Positions 7,859 through 16,423 of a stretch of 33,987 nucleotides of DNA are shown here, piece after piece. The position numbers and the translations under genes were made by a program. Numbering within the stretch: position 1 is the first letter of the stretch; each line of letters begins with the position of its first letter. The notes under the pieces are model-generated. The model had not been told where the DNA came from. It saw nothing but the letters and a program-made list of their open reading frames with translations, and made no database searches. The DNA is from Alistipes sp. (GTDB lineage: Bacteria; Bacteroidota; Bacteroidia; Bacteroidales; Rikenellaceae). The DNA is taken from NCBI GenBank assembly GCA_017421945.1, contig JAFOHD010000023.1:1-33987 (forward strand), given 5' to 3'.

Positions 7859-7906
7859 TCAGGCGTATGCTGTAGAATACATAAAATCCTGCATACGCCT
7901 GAATTT
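7859..7906. terminator. Hairpin between convergent genes
   Basis: A perfect 12-bp stem (7859-7870 with 7891-7902) with a 20-nt loop lies between the stops of the TlpA-like gene and the GH88-like gene. On the plus strand it is followed by ATTTATTT and on the minus strand by a short T-rich CTTTTC, so it could serve both. The large loop weakens the call. Confidence 0.6.
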
Positions 7907-7980
7907 ATTTCTCGCCCGACTATTCTTCAAGCAGTTTTTTGATTACATGTCTGGCGTCTTACATTATAAAGCTTACCACC

Positions 7981-9105
7981 TTACCTGTTCAAGTAACGAA
8001 TCATTGCCTCGATAAGATAGTAATCACCATAAACAAGAGCAGCATCGACAAGTCGCTGCTGGGGATAGTTCTCCACACCATGCTTTAACAGCAGACCGCC
8101 ACACTCATCCTTCGCGGCAATATACTCCTGCGAGCAGAGTGTAGTGAGTTGTTGCTCGGCAACCTGCAAATATTGCTTATCGTCGGTCAAAGCATACAAA
8201 TCCATAAAAGCCGATGCCATGATTGCTGCCGCCGAGGAGTCCTTCTGCTTCTTGTCGGACTTAAAATCCCAATTAGGGACTCCATCCTCGGGTAGATTCT
8301 GCTTGATGTAGGCTGCTATCTTCTCGCTCTGCTCAAGAAATGCCTCATCCTTGGTTGTGCGATAAAGCATAGTGTACCCATACAATGCCCACGCCTGGCC
8401 ACGTGCCCATGCAGACTCCACACTCTCTCCATATATGGCAAATAGCTTAGGGTTCGATTTATCCTCCTCACCCAAAATCAGCCCCTCTGCCACCGAACCA
8501 TCCTCACGGCACAAAAGTGGCATCATATTCTTGCCATGGGTAACAACATTCTCATCCCACCCCATGTCAAAAATAGTCTCTATGGCAGGCATATTATTGA
8601 TTACCACTCGAAGATACGACACAGAGTCACCCTCCGCAGGCTCCATCATGCGATATGTTTCACGGGCATTGCCGTTCATCAACTTGGACACCATTCCCAT
8701 AGCTGTAGAGTAACGCGCATTTTGGGTGACATTGTACCCATTACGATGGGCAACATTCACCACCGTCAGCAGATGTGGCAAGTCTATGCCTTCGGGCTCG
8801 CGATATTTATATGTCAGCACATCGGCAGCTTCCTGAAGAGTTTCATCCTCACACCACTGCGACAACATCCACAAACTGCCAATAAAATACCCTCCTGCCC
8901 ACGCATCCTCATCCTTGGCGGCCAGCATCTGACCATCGGCATAGGCAAAAGGATAGACTCCTTTAGAGTGTTCAACCTCGGCAGCTTTCTCGGCATAACG
9001 CTCAGATGCACCCTGCAACACTGACTTTAACTGCTTTTCAAGCTCACTGTCCATACAGCTGGTGAGCATCAAACAAAGTATAAAACCAAAAATAAATCTC
9101 TTCAT
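7981..9105 (-). CDS. GH88-family lipoprotein (unsaturated glucuronyl hydrolase-like)
   Basis: A 374-residue protein. The ATG at 9105 gives a lipoprotein leader (MKRFIFGFILCLMLTSC, Cys17); the in-frame TTG at 9120 would overlap recN. The (alpha/alpha)6-barrel family removes unsaturated uronic acids from oligosaccharides made by polysaccharide lyases. Recognised pieces are DAWAGGYFIGSLWMLSQ (68-83), GIDLPHLL (Asp108), RGQAWALYGYTML (235-247) and DSSAAAIMASAFMDLYAL (289-306). By hand alignment the second catalytic Asp of the family falls on Asn170 in VVINNMPAIE, so activity may be altered. The gene follows recN by 11 nt, odd company for a sugar hydrolase. No lyase is in the window. Confidence 0.8.
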   Translation of the reverse strand: MKRFIFGFILCLMLTSCMDSELEKQLKSVLQGASERYAEKAAEVEHSKGVYPFAYADGQMLAAKDEDAWAGGYFIGSLWMLSQWCEDETLQEAADVLTYKYREPEGIDLPHLLTVVNVAHRNGYNVTQNARYSTAMGMVSKLMNGNARETYRMMEPAEGDSVSYLRVVINNMPAIETIFDMGWDENVVTHGKNMMPLLCREDGSVAEGLILGEEDKSNPKLFAIYGESVESAWARGQAWALYGYTMLYRTTKDEAFLEQSEKIAAYIKQNLPEDGVPNWDFKSDKKQKDSSAAAIMASAFMDLYALTDDKQYLQVAEQQLTTLCSQEYIAAKDECGGLLLKHGVENYPQQRLVDAALVYGDYYLIEAMIRYLNR

Positions 9106-9116
9106 ATCTTCAATTT

Positions 9117-10763
9117 TCAATTTCTATCAAGTAAAAGTTTGGCCTGCTCCAATGCCGCCTGCGAAACCTCGCTTCCCGACAACATCTTGGCAATCTCCTC
9201 AACCCTTTGCTCGGGGTTGAGAACCTGTATATTAGTCTTGCTCTGCTGCTTGTAAACCACATAATGACTCTCACCCTTCGATGCCACCTGGGGCAAGTGA
9301 GTGATGGCTACAACCTGCATATTGCGGGCCAGCTCGCTGATGATTTCACCCATAACATCGGCTATGCGCCCCGACACGCCCGTATCAATCTCATCAAAAA
9401 TGATGGCAGGAAGATTCTTATGACGTGCCAGCATGGCCTTCAACGCCAGCATGATACGCGAAAGCTCACCGCCCGAAGCGACCTTCTCAACGGGCTGGGG
9501 TGCCACATTGGCGTTGGCTGTGAAGATGAAATAGACGTGGTCGGCACCCGTAGGCAGCAACTCGTCCACAGAAACCACATGGACACAGAACTGCGCATCT
9601 GCCATACCCAAACGCTGAAGCATCGCAACCACCTCGTTTGAAATTTCACCCGCAGCACGCTCTCTCGCCAGATGTATCTTATGCGCAACATCATAAGCCT
9701 TGGCGGTCAAAGACTTAATCTCTTGCTTGAGTGAGATTATCCTTTCATCACCATGCGTTATGGCAGAGAGTTGAGTTGCCAACTTCTCACCCACGGCCAT
9801 CAGTTCCTCAAGCGTATTCACGCGATGCTTCTGACACATGGCATATATCATATTAACCCTGTCGGTCAATCGTTGCAGACGCTCGGGGTCGGACTCTATA
9901 CGTTCACTATCATCCGCAACGGTCGCTCCCAAGTCCTTCAACTCCTGCCTAACAGAATGCAGACGCGAAACAATCTCCTCGCCATTAGGATAGCTCTCGC
10001 TCACCTTCGCAATCGCACTCTCGGCAACTGCTAATTGCTCCAAGACCCCTATCTGCTCAGCATCAAGAATATTGCGCACGGCGATAAGCGCCTCGCCAAT
10101 CTGGTCAGCATTCTCAAGGACTGCAAGTTCTGATTCGGCAACCTCAAGTTCTCCCTCCCTGAGTGCTGCAACCTCAAACTCTGACACTTGATGACGCAAC
10201 CACTCCTCATCTTTACGTAGTGATTCCGCCTCATGCTGTAAAAATTCCAGTTCACGCTCTCTTGTACGCAACTCGGCATAAATGGTGCGATACTCGCCAA
10301 TCAAGCCCCCATCTACAGCCAACGTATCAACCGCCTCGATACGGAATTTTTCGTCCGACAAAATCAAATTCCGATGCTGCGAATGTATGTCAATAAGTGC
10401 GGCTCCCAACTCCTTGAGTAACGACAGCTGCACGGGAATATCGTTCACAAAAGCACGACTCTTACCTGAAGGCGAAATAACTCGGCGAACCACTGTCAAT
10501 GGCTCATAATCGAGGTCATTATCCTCAAAAAATGGCTTCAGATTATAGCCCTCAATATCAAACTCGCCCTCAATTATACAGCTGCGTGCCTGGTCGTGAA
10601 TAGCCCCGCTGTCGTTCTTATTGCCCAACAACAGGCCCAACGCACCAAGCAATATAGACTTACCTGCACCCGTCTCACCCGTGATTATATTCAGGGCTGC
10701 ATCGAGCTGCAAATCAAGCTTATCTATAAGCGCATAGTTCTCTACCGAAAGTCGTCGCAACAT
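9117..10763 (-). CDS. recN: DNA repair protein RecN
   Basis: SMC-like ATPase acting early in double-strand break repair, gathering broken ends with RecA in the cytoplasm. The 548-residue length is normal. The Walker A motif is GETGAGKS near the N-terminus (LDAALNIITGETGAGKS), the middle is a long charged coiled coil (for example YAELRTRERELEFLQHEAES), and the C-terminal half has the signature VASGGELSRIMLALKAML followed by Walker B PAIIFDEIDTGVSG and the ITHLPQVAS switch. It starts 6 nt after the coaBC stop, so it belongs to the bamD-rpoZ-coaBC-recN order often kept in Bacteroidales, where a DUF4835 gene is commonly nearby but is missing here. Confidence 0.96.
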   Translation of the reverse strand: MLRRLSVENYALIDKLDLQLDAALNIITGETGAGKSILLGALGLLLGNKNDSGAIHDQARSCIIEGEFDIEGYNLKPFFEDNDLDYEPLTVVRRVISPSGKSRAFVNDIPVQLSLLKELGAALIDIHSQHRNLILSDEKFRIEAVDTLAVDGGLIGEYRTIYAELRTRERELEFLQHEAESLRKDEEWLRHQVSEFEVAALREGELEVAESELAVLENADQIGEALIAVRNILDAEQIGVLEQLAVAESAIAKVSESYPNGEEIVSRLHSVRQELKDLGATVADDSERIESDPERLQRLTDRVNMIYAMCQKHRVNTLEELMAVGEKLATQLSAITHGDERIISLKQEIKSLTAKAYDVAHKIHLARERAAGEISNEVVAMLQRLGMADAQFCVHVVSVDELLPTGADHVYFIFTANANVAPQPVEKVASGGELSRIMLALKAMLARHKNLPAIIFDEIDTGVSGRIADVMGEIISELARNMQVVAITHLPQVASKGESHYVVYKQQSKTNIQVLNPEQRVEEIAKMLSGSEVSQAALEQAKLLLDRN

Positions 10764-10769
10764 AACAGC

Positions 10770-11966
10770 CTACTTAGTCAAAAGATTCTCTATTTTATCT
10801 ACAATCCTATCTGCCACCTCACGCTTGGTCATAAGCGGCAGCGACTCACTGCCCTGCTTATCGATGAGCGTGACCACGTTTGTATCACCCCTGAAGCCTG
10901 CGCCAGCCTCACGCAGCGAATTGAGCACGATGAAATCAAAATTCTTACGCTGCAACTTCTGCTCGGCATGCTCCATCTCGCACTCGGTCTCCATGGCGAA
11001 ACCCACAAGCAAGCGTCCGCCCTTATCGGCTCCCAGCGTGGCTGCTATGTCCTTTGTGCGGCGCAACTCTATTTTCATATCGCCATCGCCCTTCTTAAGT
11101 TTATGCTCAGCAACAACGGCGGGGGTATAATCTGCCACAGCGGCACACATCACAGCACCGTCACACTCGCCAAAGCGTGCCACGCACTCCTGCCACATCT
11201 GCTCGGCACTAAGGACGTCAATGCGTCTCACATTACGTGGCGCCGCGAGTGCCGTACGGCCACTCACCAACGTAACCTCTGCACCGCGCTCGGCCAATGA
11301 CTCGGCAATGGCATAACCCATCTTGCCCGACGAGTGATTCGAAATGAACCTCACGGGGTCAATTGCCTCAATGGTAGCTCCTGCTGTAACAAGAAAATGC
11401 TTACCCTCTAAACTCTTTTTTTTTTCGCTAAAGATATGCTCTACGGCAGCGACAATCTGCTCCGGCTCGGCCATACGACCCTTGCCCACAAGTCCGCTTG
11501 CAAGAAAACCCGATCCAGGCTCAATGATGTGTACACCATCCTCGCGCAGTTGCTCCATATTGCGTTGCGTAGCCACATGAGCATACATATCGAGGTCCAT
11601 AGCTGGAGCCACCGCTACGGGACAACGTGCCGAAAGATAGGTCGTGAGCAGAAGGTTATCTGCCACACCCGCTGACATCTTTGCCATGGTATTGGCAGTG
11701 GCGGGAGCAATGAGATAGAGGTCGGCCCACTCACCCAACTTCACATGCGAGTTCCACTCTCCATTCTCGGGGTTGAAGAAATCGACAAGTATAGGGTGTT
11801 GCGACAAGGTCGCCATAGTAAGCGGTGTGATAAACTGCTTGGCAAGGGGTGTCATCACCACCTTGACCTCTGCTCCGGCAGACACCAATAAACGGCAAAG
11901 CACAGCCGACTTAAATGCGGCTATGCTACCCGTAATTCCAAGTATGATATGTTTACCCTTCAACAT
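10770..11966 (-). CDS. coaBC: Bifunctional CoaBC: phosphopantothenate-cysteine ligase / phosphopantothenoylcysteine decarboxylase
   Basis: Catalyses two consecutive steps of coenzyme A synthesis in the cytoplasm. The N-terminal half is the FMN-binding decarboxylase: HIILGITGSIAAFKSAVL, then LIAPATANTMAKMSAGVADNLL and the active-site PAMDLDMY (the family PxMNxxMW motif with Asp for Asn, as I recall from relatives). The C-terminal half is the ligase: HFLVTAGATIEAIDPVRFIS, NHSSGKMGYAIAESLAERGAEV, then AVADYTPA and the lysine-rich KLKKGDGDMKIELRRTKDI. The 398-residue length is normal. A 113-nt GC-rich gap separates it from rpoZ, while recN follows at 6 nt. Confidence 0.96.
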   Translation of the reverse strand: MLKGKHIILGITGSIAAFKSAVLCRLLVSAGAEVKVVMTPLAKQFITPLTMATLSQHPILVDFFNPENGEWNSHVKLGEWADLYLIAPATANTMAKMSAGVADNLLLTTYLSARCPVAVAPAMDLDMYAHVATQRNMEQLREDGVHIIEPGSGFLASGLVGKGRMAEPEQIVAAVEHIFSEKKKSLEGKHFLVTAGATIEAIDPVRFISNHSSGKMGYAIAESLAERGAEVTLVSGRTALAAPRNVRRIDVLSAEQMWQECVARFGECDGAVMCAAVADYTPAVVAEHKLKKGDGDMKIELRRTKDIAATLGADKGGRLLVGFAMETECEMEHAEQKLQRKNFDFIVLNSLREAGAGFRGDTNVVTLIDKQGSESLPLMTKREVADRIVDKIENLLTK

Positions 11967-12079
11967 AAAAGGTTTGTGTTAGCAGGTAAGGCTCAAATCG
12001 GATTCTTCGTATCGGCTACCTCGCCCCGCACTCGGAGCTGAACCAACCTCACTCGCCCCCAATTTTACACCCTCACTAA
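11967..12079 (-). other. GC-rich intercistronic gap between rpoZ and coaBC
   Basis: These 113 nt are clearly less AT-rich than the other gaps in the window. No ORF of believable length, promoter box or terminator hairpin is visible. On the minus strand one short frame stays open for about 25 codons ending near 12000, without a start or recognisable domain. It could be the trace of a lost small gene or an untranslated structured segment. Confidence 0.4.
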
Positions 12080-12388
12080 TTAACCACGGCGATAATAAAC
12101 CTCGTCATCGAGGAACTCCTCGGTAGCGATGATTACAGGCTTGGGAAGGCGCTCATAATAACGAGAAATCTCAATCTGCTCACGATTCTCAAAAGTCTCC
12201 TCCATGGTATCGGTAGGTGAAGAGAAATCTGACAACTTGCGATTCAACTCGGTCTTGAGCTCTGTGGCAATCTGGTTTGCACGACGAGCGATGATGTTGA
12301 TGCTCTCGTAGATGTTACCTGTCTCCTTGTCCAAATCAACCAATTTACGCGTTACTGTGTTGTTGGGAATGTTCTTCTTAATCTCCAT
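12080..12388 (-). CDS. rpoZ: RNA polymerase omega-like subunit, Bacteroidota type
   Basis: A 102-residue homologue of the omega/Rpb6 subunit, which helps assemble and stabilise RNA polymerase. The conserved region is NTVTRKLVDLDKETGNIYESINIIARRANQIA in pieces, where the ARRANQIA helix is the omega signature that contacts beta prime. The C-terminal extension (ENREQIEISRYYERLPKPVIIATEEFLDDEVYYRRG, read in parts) is the form I know from this phylum. It starts 32 nt after bamD, the usual gene order in Bacteroidales, and strongly supports the phylum assignment. Confidence 0.9.
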   Translation of the reverse strand: MEIKKNIPNNTVTRKLVDLDKETGNIYESINIIARRANQIATELKTELNRKLSDFSSPTDTMEETFENREQIEISRYYERLPKPVIIATEEFLDDEVYYRRG

Positions 12389-12420
12389 TTTATATCTTAT
12401 TTTGTCGTTGTTATTTCTTT

Positions 12421-13287
12421 TTACTGCTCCACACCTCTTATGGCTGCTGCATCGGCCACATTGCCGTCATCAACAGGCTGCTCACTCTTGTACTTCTCGA
12501 TATAACGTTTGGCAGTCTCCGACAGACGGTCCAACTCGGCACGATACTTCGACTCGGGATACTCCATCACAAACGAATAGTAGTGATCGAGTGCCGACAT
12601 GAAACGATCGGCCTGCTTCGACGCAATTGAGTTGTCAGCAAACTTATATGCCGACAAGACAATGTAATACATTATATCCTCACGGCGGTGCGAATCGGGA
12701 TATTTCTTAAGAGCATTACGGAAAGCTATAATTGCCGAATCGTAGCGCAGTATTTTATAATAGGTATAAGCATTTATAAACGAACGCTCCTCCATACGCC
12801 ACGTGAGCTCCTTTGTCATCTCCTGGAAATGGGCAATTTGCTCGCTATTGGGATGGTGGGCCATAAATTCCGAGATAGCGACAATGGCTGCTGCCGTAGT
12901 AGTCTGGTCGCGCTCGGGACTTGGACACATGTTGTAAAGACTTATAGCATAAAGTGCCTCGGCATTCTCAATGAAAACACTACGGCCATAGGTACGTCTA
13001 AACTCATCAAACAACGAAGCTGAAGTCTGATAGTCGAAATTCTTAAAGTAACTGTGCGCTCTGTAATATGCCACCGAATCCTCTTGAGGTGTACCCTTCA
13101 AGAAAGGCTCACAATGCTCAAAAAGCAATATTGCCTTTGCATATTTCTTAGCATTGTAATATACCAAGCCTCTGTTAAATATCAATTCATTATCTGACGT
13201 ATTTATCACTCGTTGCAAGCTTGAGCAGCCTGAAAGTATCACCCAAACCACAACTAAAGGAATAACGTATGATAAAAACTTCTTCAT
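12421..13287 (-). CDS. bamD: Outer-membrane protein assembly lipoprotein BamD
   Basis: Periplasmic lipoprotein of the BAM complex, which folds barrels into the outer membrane. The ATG at 13287 gives leader MKKFLSYVIPLVVVWVILSG with lipid-attachment Cys21; the ATG at 13308 would put seven residues before it. TPR-like helices follow: NELIFNRGLVYYNAKKYAKA, SVAYYRAHSYFKNFDYQTSA, AISEFMAHHPNSEQI, YYKILRYDSAIIAFRNALKKYPDS and DHYYSFVMEYPESKY. These paired-helix repeats with the YPDS and YPES ends are the BamD/ComL pattern. At 288 residues it is a little longer than the E. coli form, as usual here. First gene of the bamD-rpoZ-coaBC-recN group. Confidence 0.93.
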   Translation of the reverse strand: MKKFLSYVIPLVVVWVILSGCSSLQRVINTSDNELIFNRGLVYYNAKKYAKAILLFEHCEPFLKGTPQEDSVAYYRAHSYFKNFDYQTSASLFDEFRRTYGRSVFIENAEALYAISLYNMCPSPERDQTTTAAAIVAISEFMAHHPNSEQIAHFQEMTKELTWRMEERSFINAYTYYKILRYDSAIIAFRNALKKYPDSHRREDIMYYIVLSAYKFADNSIASKQADRFMSALDHYYSFVMEYPESKYRAELDRLSETAKRYIEKYKSEQPVDDGNVADAAAIRGVEQ

Positions 13288-13325
13288 ATACTCATTTTTA
13301 CTGCACATAGCAGGGTATTATCGTG

Positions 13326-13333
13326 CAAAATTA
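13326..13333 (-). promoter_or_regulatory. Candidate -7 box of bamD
   Basis: Minus strand reads TAATTTTG, a TAnnTTTG match 38 nt before the chosen bamD start. No TTG is seen at -33 distance. Confidence 0.4.
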
Positions 13334-13419
13334 CACATATTTTTTGTTATAACGACATTTAGAGGAAAATATTTTCTCACCAAACACAAAAATCATCCCT
13401 CATGAACCCAACCGAGCGC

Positions 13420-13453
13420 AAAAAAATCCCCAAAGCGCAATGCTCTGGGGATT
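13420..13453 (-). terminator. Intrinsic terminator of the C10 peptidase gene
   Basis: On the minus strand an 8-bp stem (13446-13453 with 13425-13432), extended by an inner AGC/GCT pairing, runs into a tract of seven T. It begins about 20 nt after the peptidase stop and separates the cassette from bamD. Confidence 0.88.
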
Positions 13454-13472
13454 CTTAACGACTTAAAATCGC

Positions 13473-15284
13473 TTACAAAACGATGGTGATATTGTATGGT
13501 CGGCCGCCACCGCAAGAGAGTGATACTACGTACTCACCCGCTGCATAGTTTGACATATTAATCTCGGCACCAACCTTCACATACTCGTTATTAACGTACT
13601 TACCTGTATGGTATCTACCACCCTTGGTGAAACCTGTAGTCTTGACATTGCCATCGGCATCCTTCACCTCATACTTCAAAGGTATCAGCGACCACATGTT
13701 CAATACCTTAGAACTCTTGTTATAGATAAGCTCGGTATTACGCTGAATCTCGTCAGGTGATGCACACAACACAATCTCATCACAGTGATTATCGGCACGC
13801 AGCCACTGCCATTCACCTGGGTTCTCACCCTTATAGTAGTAACGCAGACGATAACCCTCCTTAAATTCACGTCGAACAGTCACCTCACCTGCAACAAGAT
13901 GGTCTATACGCTCACCACTTGGGAACTCCTCAAGATAGTGCTCGTCAATTGTCTCAATGAAATTACCCTCGGCATCACACAACATAAGGTTGAAATAACC
14001 GGTAAATGTACCATTCGCATTGTTTCGATAATAACACTTACGCAACTTGATTGGCTTATTTGGCTGAATGTCTTCAGTCTCAGACTCCAATCCGAAAACA
14101 GTACACAACCAGGGGTCTCCACCACCCAAAGCAGACATACCGAAGAGATCGCGAGCTCGTGATGTACCATCCTTATCAGGCTCAGAATAGAACATAGCGC
14201 CCATTGCCTTGGTGAAACCATTATCAGGCAAATAGTAGAAACCATCTGAGCTACCGCCCCAACCATAGTTCATGTGGAAATAACCCTTATTATCATATCC
14301 ATCTAAGACGTATGCGTGGCCACCTCCGGCAGCAAGCATTGGACCATACTTCTGCAAGTTCTCACGCAACATAGCAAACCACTCTTCATTGGAATACATA
14401 CCATTACCAAACCACAACGCACCTCTGTTATATTTCATAAATTGCTGCAAACGGTTTGGAGCCGCAGCTGTTACCGCACCTGAGCCACCAGGAGCCCAAC
14501 CCATGCTCATAACAGTACCTACATCATACATAAGCTGAGCAACCTCATTCGCCTGAGCCTCAGAGTACTTGCCTCGGTCGTAGCGCAATGGCATCTTATT
14601 CCAATCGTAAGTTCTACCAAGTTCATTTGCAGGAATCACCATCTGCTCATGTCCTGGGGGGTGCAGAGTATAACCATTAGTGGTACCTACACCGCAATCA
14701 GGCCAGCAATGCCAACGCATAACAATACAAATAGCAGTAGCCACACAACCTGATGGCGCACGACCGGCCTGGTACACAGGAGAAAGACGGTTATAAGGCT
14801 CTCCCTGGTTCCACTTTGCAGTCTCGTAGAGCAACTCCTCAAGGTCGTTATCCGAGTCATCAAAGATGATATTACCGTTAATAGGAGGGAGGTTTGCAGC
14901 ACGGGTAGTCTCAATCTGCTCACACCATGTAGAGAGCATCCAGCGTGTTGCATCGGCCATATCATTGACATCAAAAGCGCCCTCAGTAGAATATGCGATG
15001 ACAGGACGTACTGAATCATCACCCGAGATAATCACAAAGCCCTGATCATCGGCCATGTTGTAGATATACATCAAAGCCTCATCTGCATCAACGACAGCGC
15101 CACGTGTAGTAGCAACTTTTATATCATGACCAGCCCACTCGAGGTCCAACTTAACACTGGCACCACGTGTAACTTTCTTTGCAAGGAACTGTGTCGCAAG
15201 CTCGCGAGCTCGTTTCTCACCAATAGGTGCCGCCGACAATACGATACTAACGAAAAGCAGCGGAATAAATAATAACTTTTTCAT
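13473..15284 (-). CDS. Secreted C10-family cysteine peptidase (streptopain-like)
   Basis: A 603-residue papain-fold protease related to streptococcal SpeB and Bacteroides Bfp enzymes. Signal peptide MKKLLFIPLLFVSIVLSAA. Residues 20-150 form an inhibitory propeptide (ARELATQFLAKK, FVIISGDDSVRPVIAYS). The catalytic domain shows Cys180 in PSGCVATAICIVMRWH, His323 in GGGHAYVLDGYD, then FHMNYGWGGSSDGFYYL with Asn339 and Trp342. All key residues are present, so it should be active. The last 200 residues are beta-rich and end YNITIVL; they may serve sorting or adhesion. Last gene of a three-gene exported cassette, 15 nt after the fimbrillin-like gene. Substrate, possibly host or competitor protein, is unknown. 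Confidence 0.92.
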   Translation of the reverse strand: MKKLLFIPLLFVSIVLSAAPIGEKRARELATQFLAKKVTRGASVKLDLEWAGHDIKVATTRGAVVDADEALMYIYNMADDQGFVIISGDDSVRPVIAYSTEGAFDVNDMADATRWMLSTWCEQIETTRAANLPPINGNIIFDDSDNDLEELLYETAKWNQGEPYNRLSPVYQAGRAPSGCVATAICIVMRWHCWPDCGVGTTNGYTLHPPGHEQMVIPANELGRTYDWNKMPLRYDRGKYSEAQANEVAQLMYDVGTVMSMGWAPGGSGAVTAAAPNRLQQFMKYNRGALWFGNGMYSNEEWFAMLRENLQKYGPMLAAGGGHAYVLDGYDNKGYFHMNYGWGGSSDGFYYLPDNGFTKAMGAMFYSEPDKDGTSRARDLFGMSALGGGDPWLCTVFGLESETEDIQPNKPIKLRKCYYRNNANGTFTGYFNLMLCDAEGNFIETIDEHYLEEFPSGERIDHLVAGEVTVRREFKEGYRLRYYYKGENPGEWQWLRADNHCDEIVLCASPDEIQRNTELIYNKSSKVLNMWSLIPLKYEVKDADGNVKTTGFTKGGRYHTGKYVNNEYVKVGAEINMSNYAAGEYVVSLSCGGGRPYNITIVL

Positions 15285-15299
15285 CTTTAATTATTATAA

Positions 15300-16421
15300 T
15301 TAAAAGTTAGAAAAATCAACTCTTGAAACACCGGTACAGTGGCCCAATGTAAAGATGTTGGCATCACTTACCTGAACTGATATGGTGTGCGATGGCTTAC
15401 CGTCGGTATAGACGTGGTCGATAAGCTCTTCCTCAAGATCAGTTGGCAACATCTCAGCCTTGCCATCATCCCAATTTACACTACCGGCAGTAGGAACACC
15501 CTCGGCAAACAATACTCGTGGGAAGGCTACCCTATCACCTGAATGGTAAATGTAGATGTACTTATCCTCATCCGATGGATCCACGTTCAACACATCCATA
15601 GGGTGAATGGTGTTTTTGTAGAAACCAATCTGGTTGGCACGATACTTCGAGAAGAGTGTACCATCAGTAAACTCAACAACGATTGAGAAACCCTTCGCCA
15701 GATTCACAGGAGGCAACACAATGTAGAAATCCTCAGGAGTATCTGACAACTGAACACCCTCACCACAATCAAGGGTAATTGTTTTAGAGTTACTTGCATC
15801 GTCAGAGTGAAGGTTTGCAGAATTGTTATCAGAATTGATGAACAAACGACCAGCCAAGAACTCCTTGCTGTTACCCAATAGCTGAATCTTTTTTACCACT
15901 TTCTGACCTACCAAGCTCAAACGGAGATATGACGAGATATTCTTAAACATATAAGCGTTACCGTCACTGCTGGTACCAAGCATTATATTTGCACCTGGAG
16001 AGTAAGAACCCTTTACATACTTCTGCTCTGCTGGAAGGTTTACAATAACCTCAGACTTGATTGCAGTAGTAGCATCATAATCCAAGTTACCGTGAGCAGG
16101 ATAAACTGCAAGGTACTTTGTAAACTTCTCTACGTTAGGATCATATGACTCAACATTTGAGAATGAACCCGTGCGGTCACCTGTCTTACCATCGAATGAC
16201 CACTGCGAATATATGCCAGGACCCATAACGGTAATCTCATCACCCTCGTTCCATACGGTCTGGAGTTCGGTGTTAAGCTGAACACGAGTCTCAAGGTCAC
16301 CAATAGATGCGTAAATCTTATTCTGTGCTACTTCAGGAGTCTTATCAACTGCTGAATTATCCTTGCTACATGAAGCAAAGAATACAGATATCATTAACGA
16401 TAATATATAAATCTTCTTCAT
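15300..16421 (-). CDS. Fimbrillin-like lipoprotein
   Basis: A 373-residue surface lipoprotein. The ATG at 16421 gives leader MKKIYILSLMISVFFAS with Cys18; an upstream in-frame GTG adds three residues. Residues 40-290 show the Mfa/fimbrillin-like layout: ETRVQLNTELQTVWNEGDEI, YLAVYPAHGN, then ANIMLGTSSDGNAYMFKNIS and SSYLRLSLVGQKVVKKIQLLG. Such proteins form pili or anchor at the cell surface. The last 85 residues (FPRVLFAEGVPTAGSVNWDDG, then GHCTGVSRVDFSNF) look like the lead-in to BspA-type leucine-rich repeats, but the protein stops there. It follows the BACON gene by 2 nt, so the two are surely co-transcribed. Confidence 0.75.
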   Translation of the reverse strand: MKKIYILSLMISVFFASCSKDNSAVDKTPEVAQNKIYASIGDLETRVQLNTELQTVWNEGDEITVMGPGIYSQWSFDGKTGDRTGSFSNVESYDPNVEKFTKYLAVYPAHGNLDYDATTAIKSEVIVNLPAEQKYVKGSYSPGANIMLGTSSDGNAYMFKNISSYLRLSLVGQKVVKKIQLLGNSKEFLAGRLFINSDNNSANLHSDDASNSKTITLDCGEGVQLSDTPEDFYIVLPPVNLAKGFSIVVEFTDGTLFSKYRANQIGFYKNTIHPMDVLNVDPSDEDKYIYIYHSGDRVAFPRVLFAEGVPTAGSVNWDDGKAEMLPTDLEEELIDHVYTDGKPSHTISVQVSDANIFTLGHCTGVSRVDFSNF

Positions 16422-16423
16422 GG

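Noticed and set aside
10596-11300. A 234-codon plus-strand frame opposite recN and coaBC
   Set aside because: It runs across the junction of two conserved genes on the other strand and has no recognisable features.
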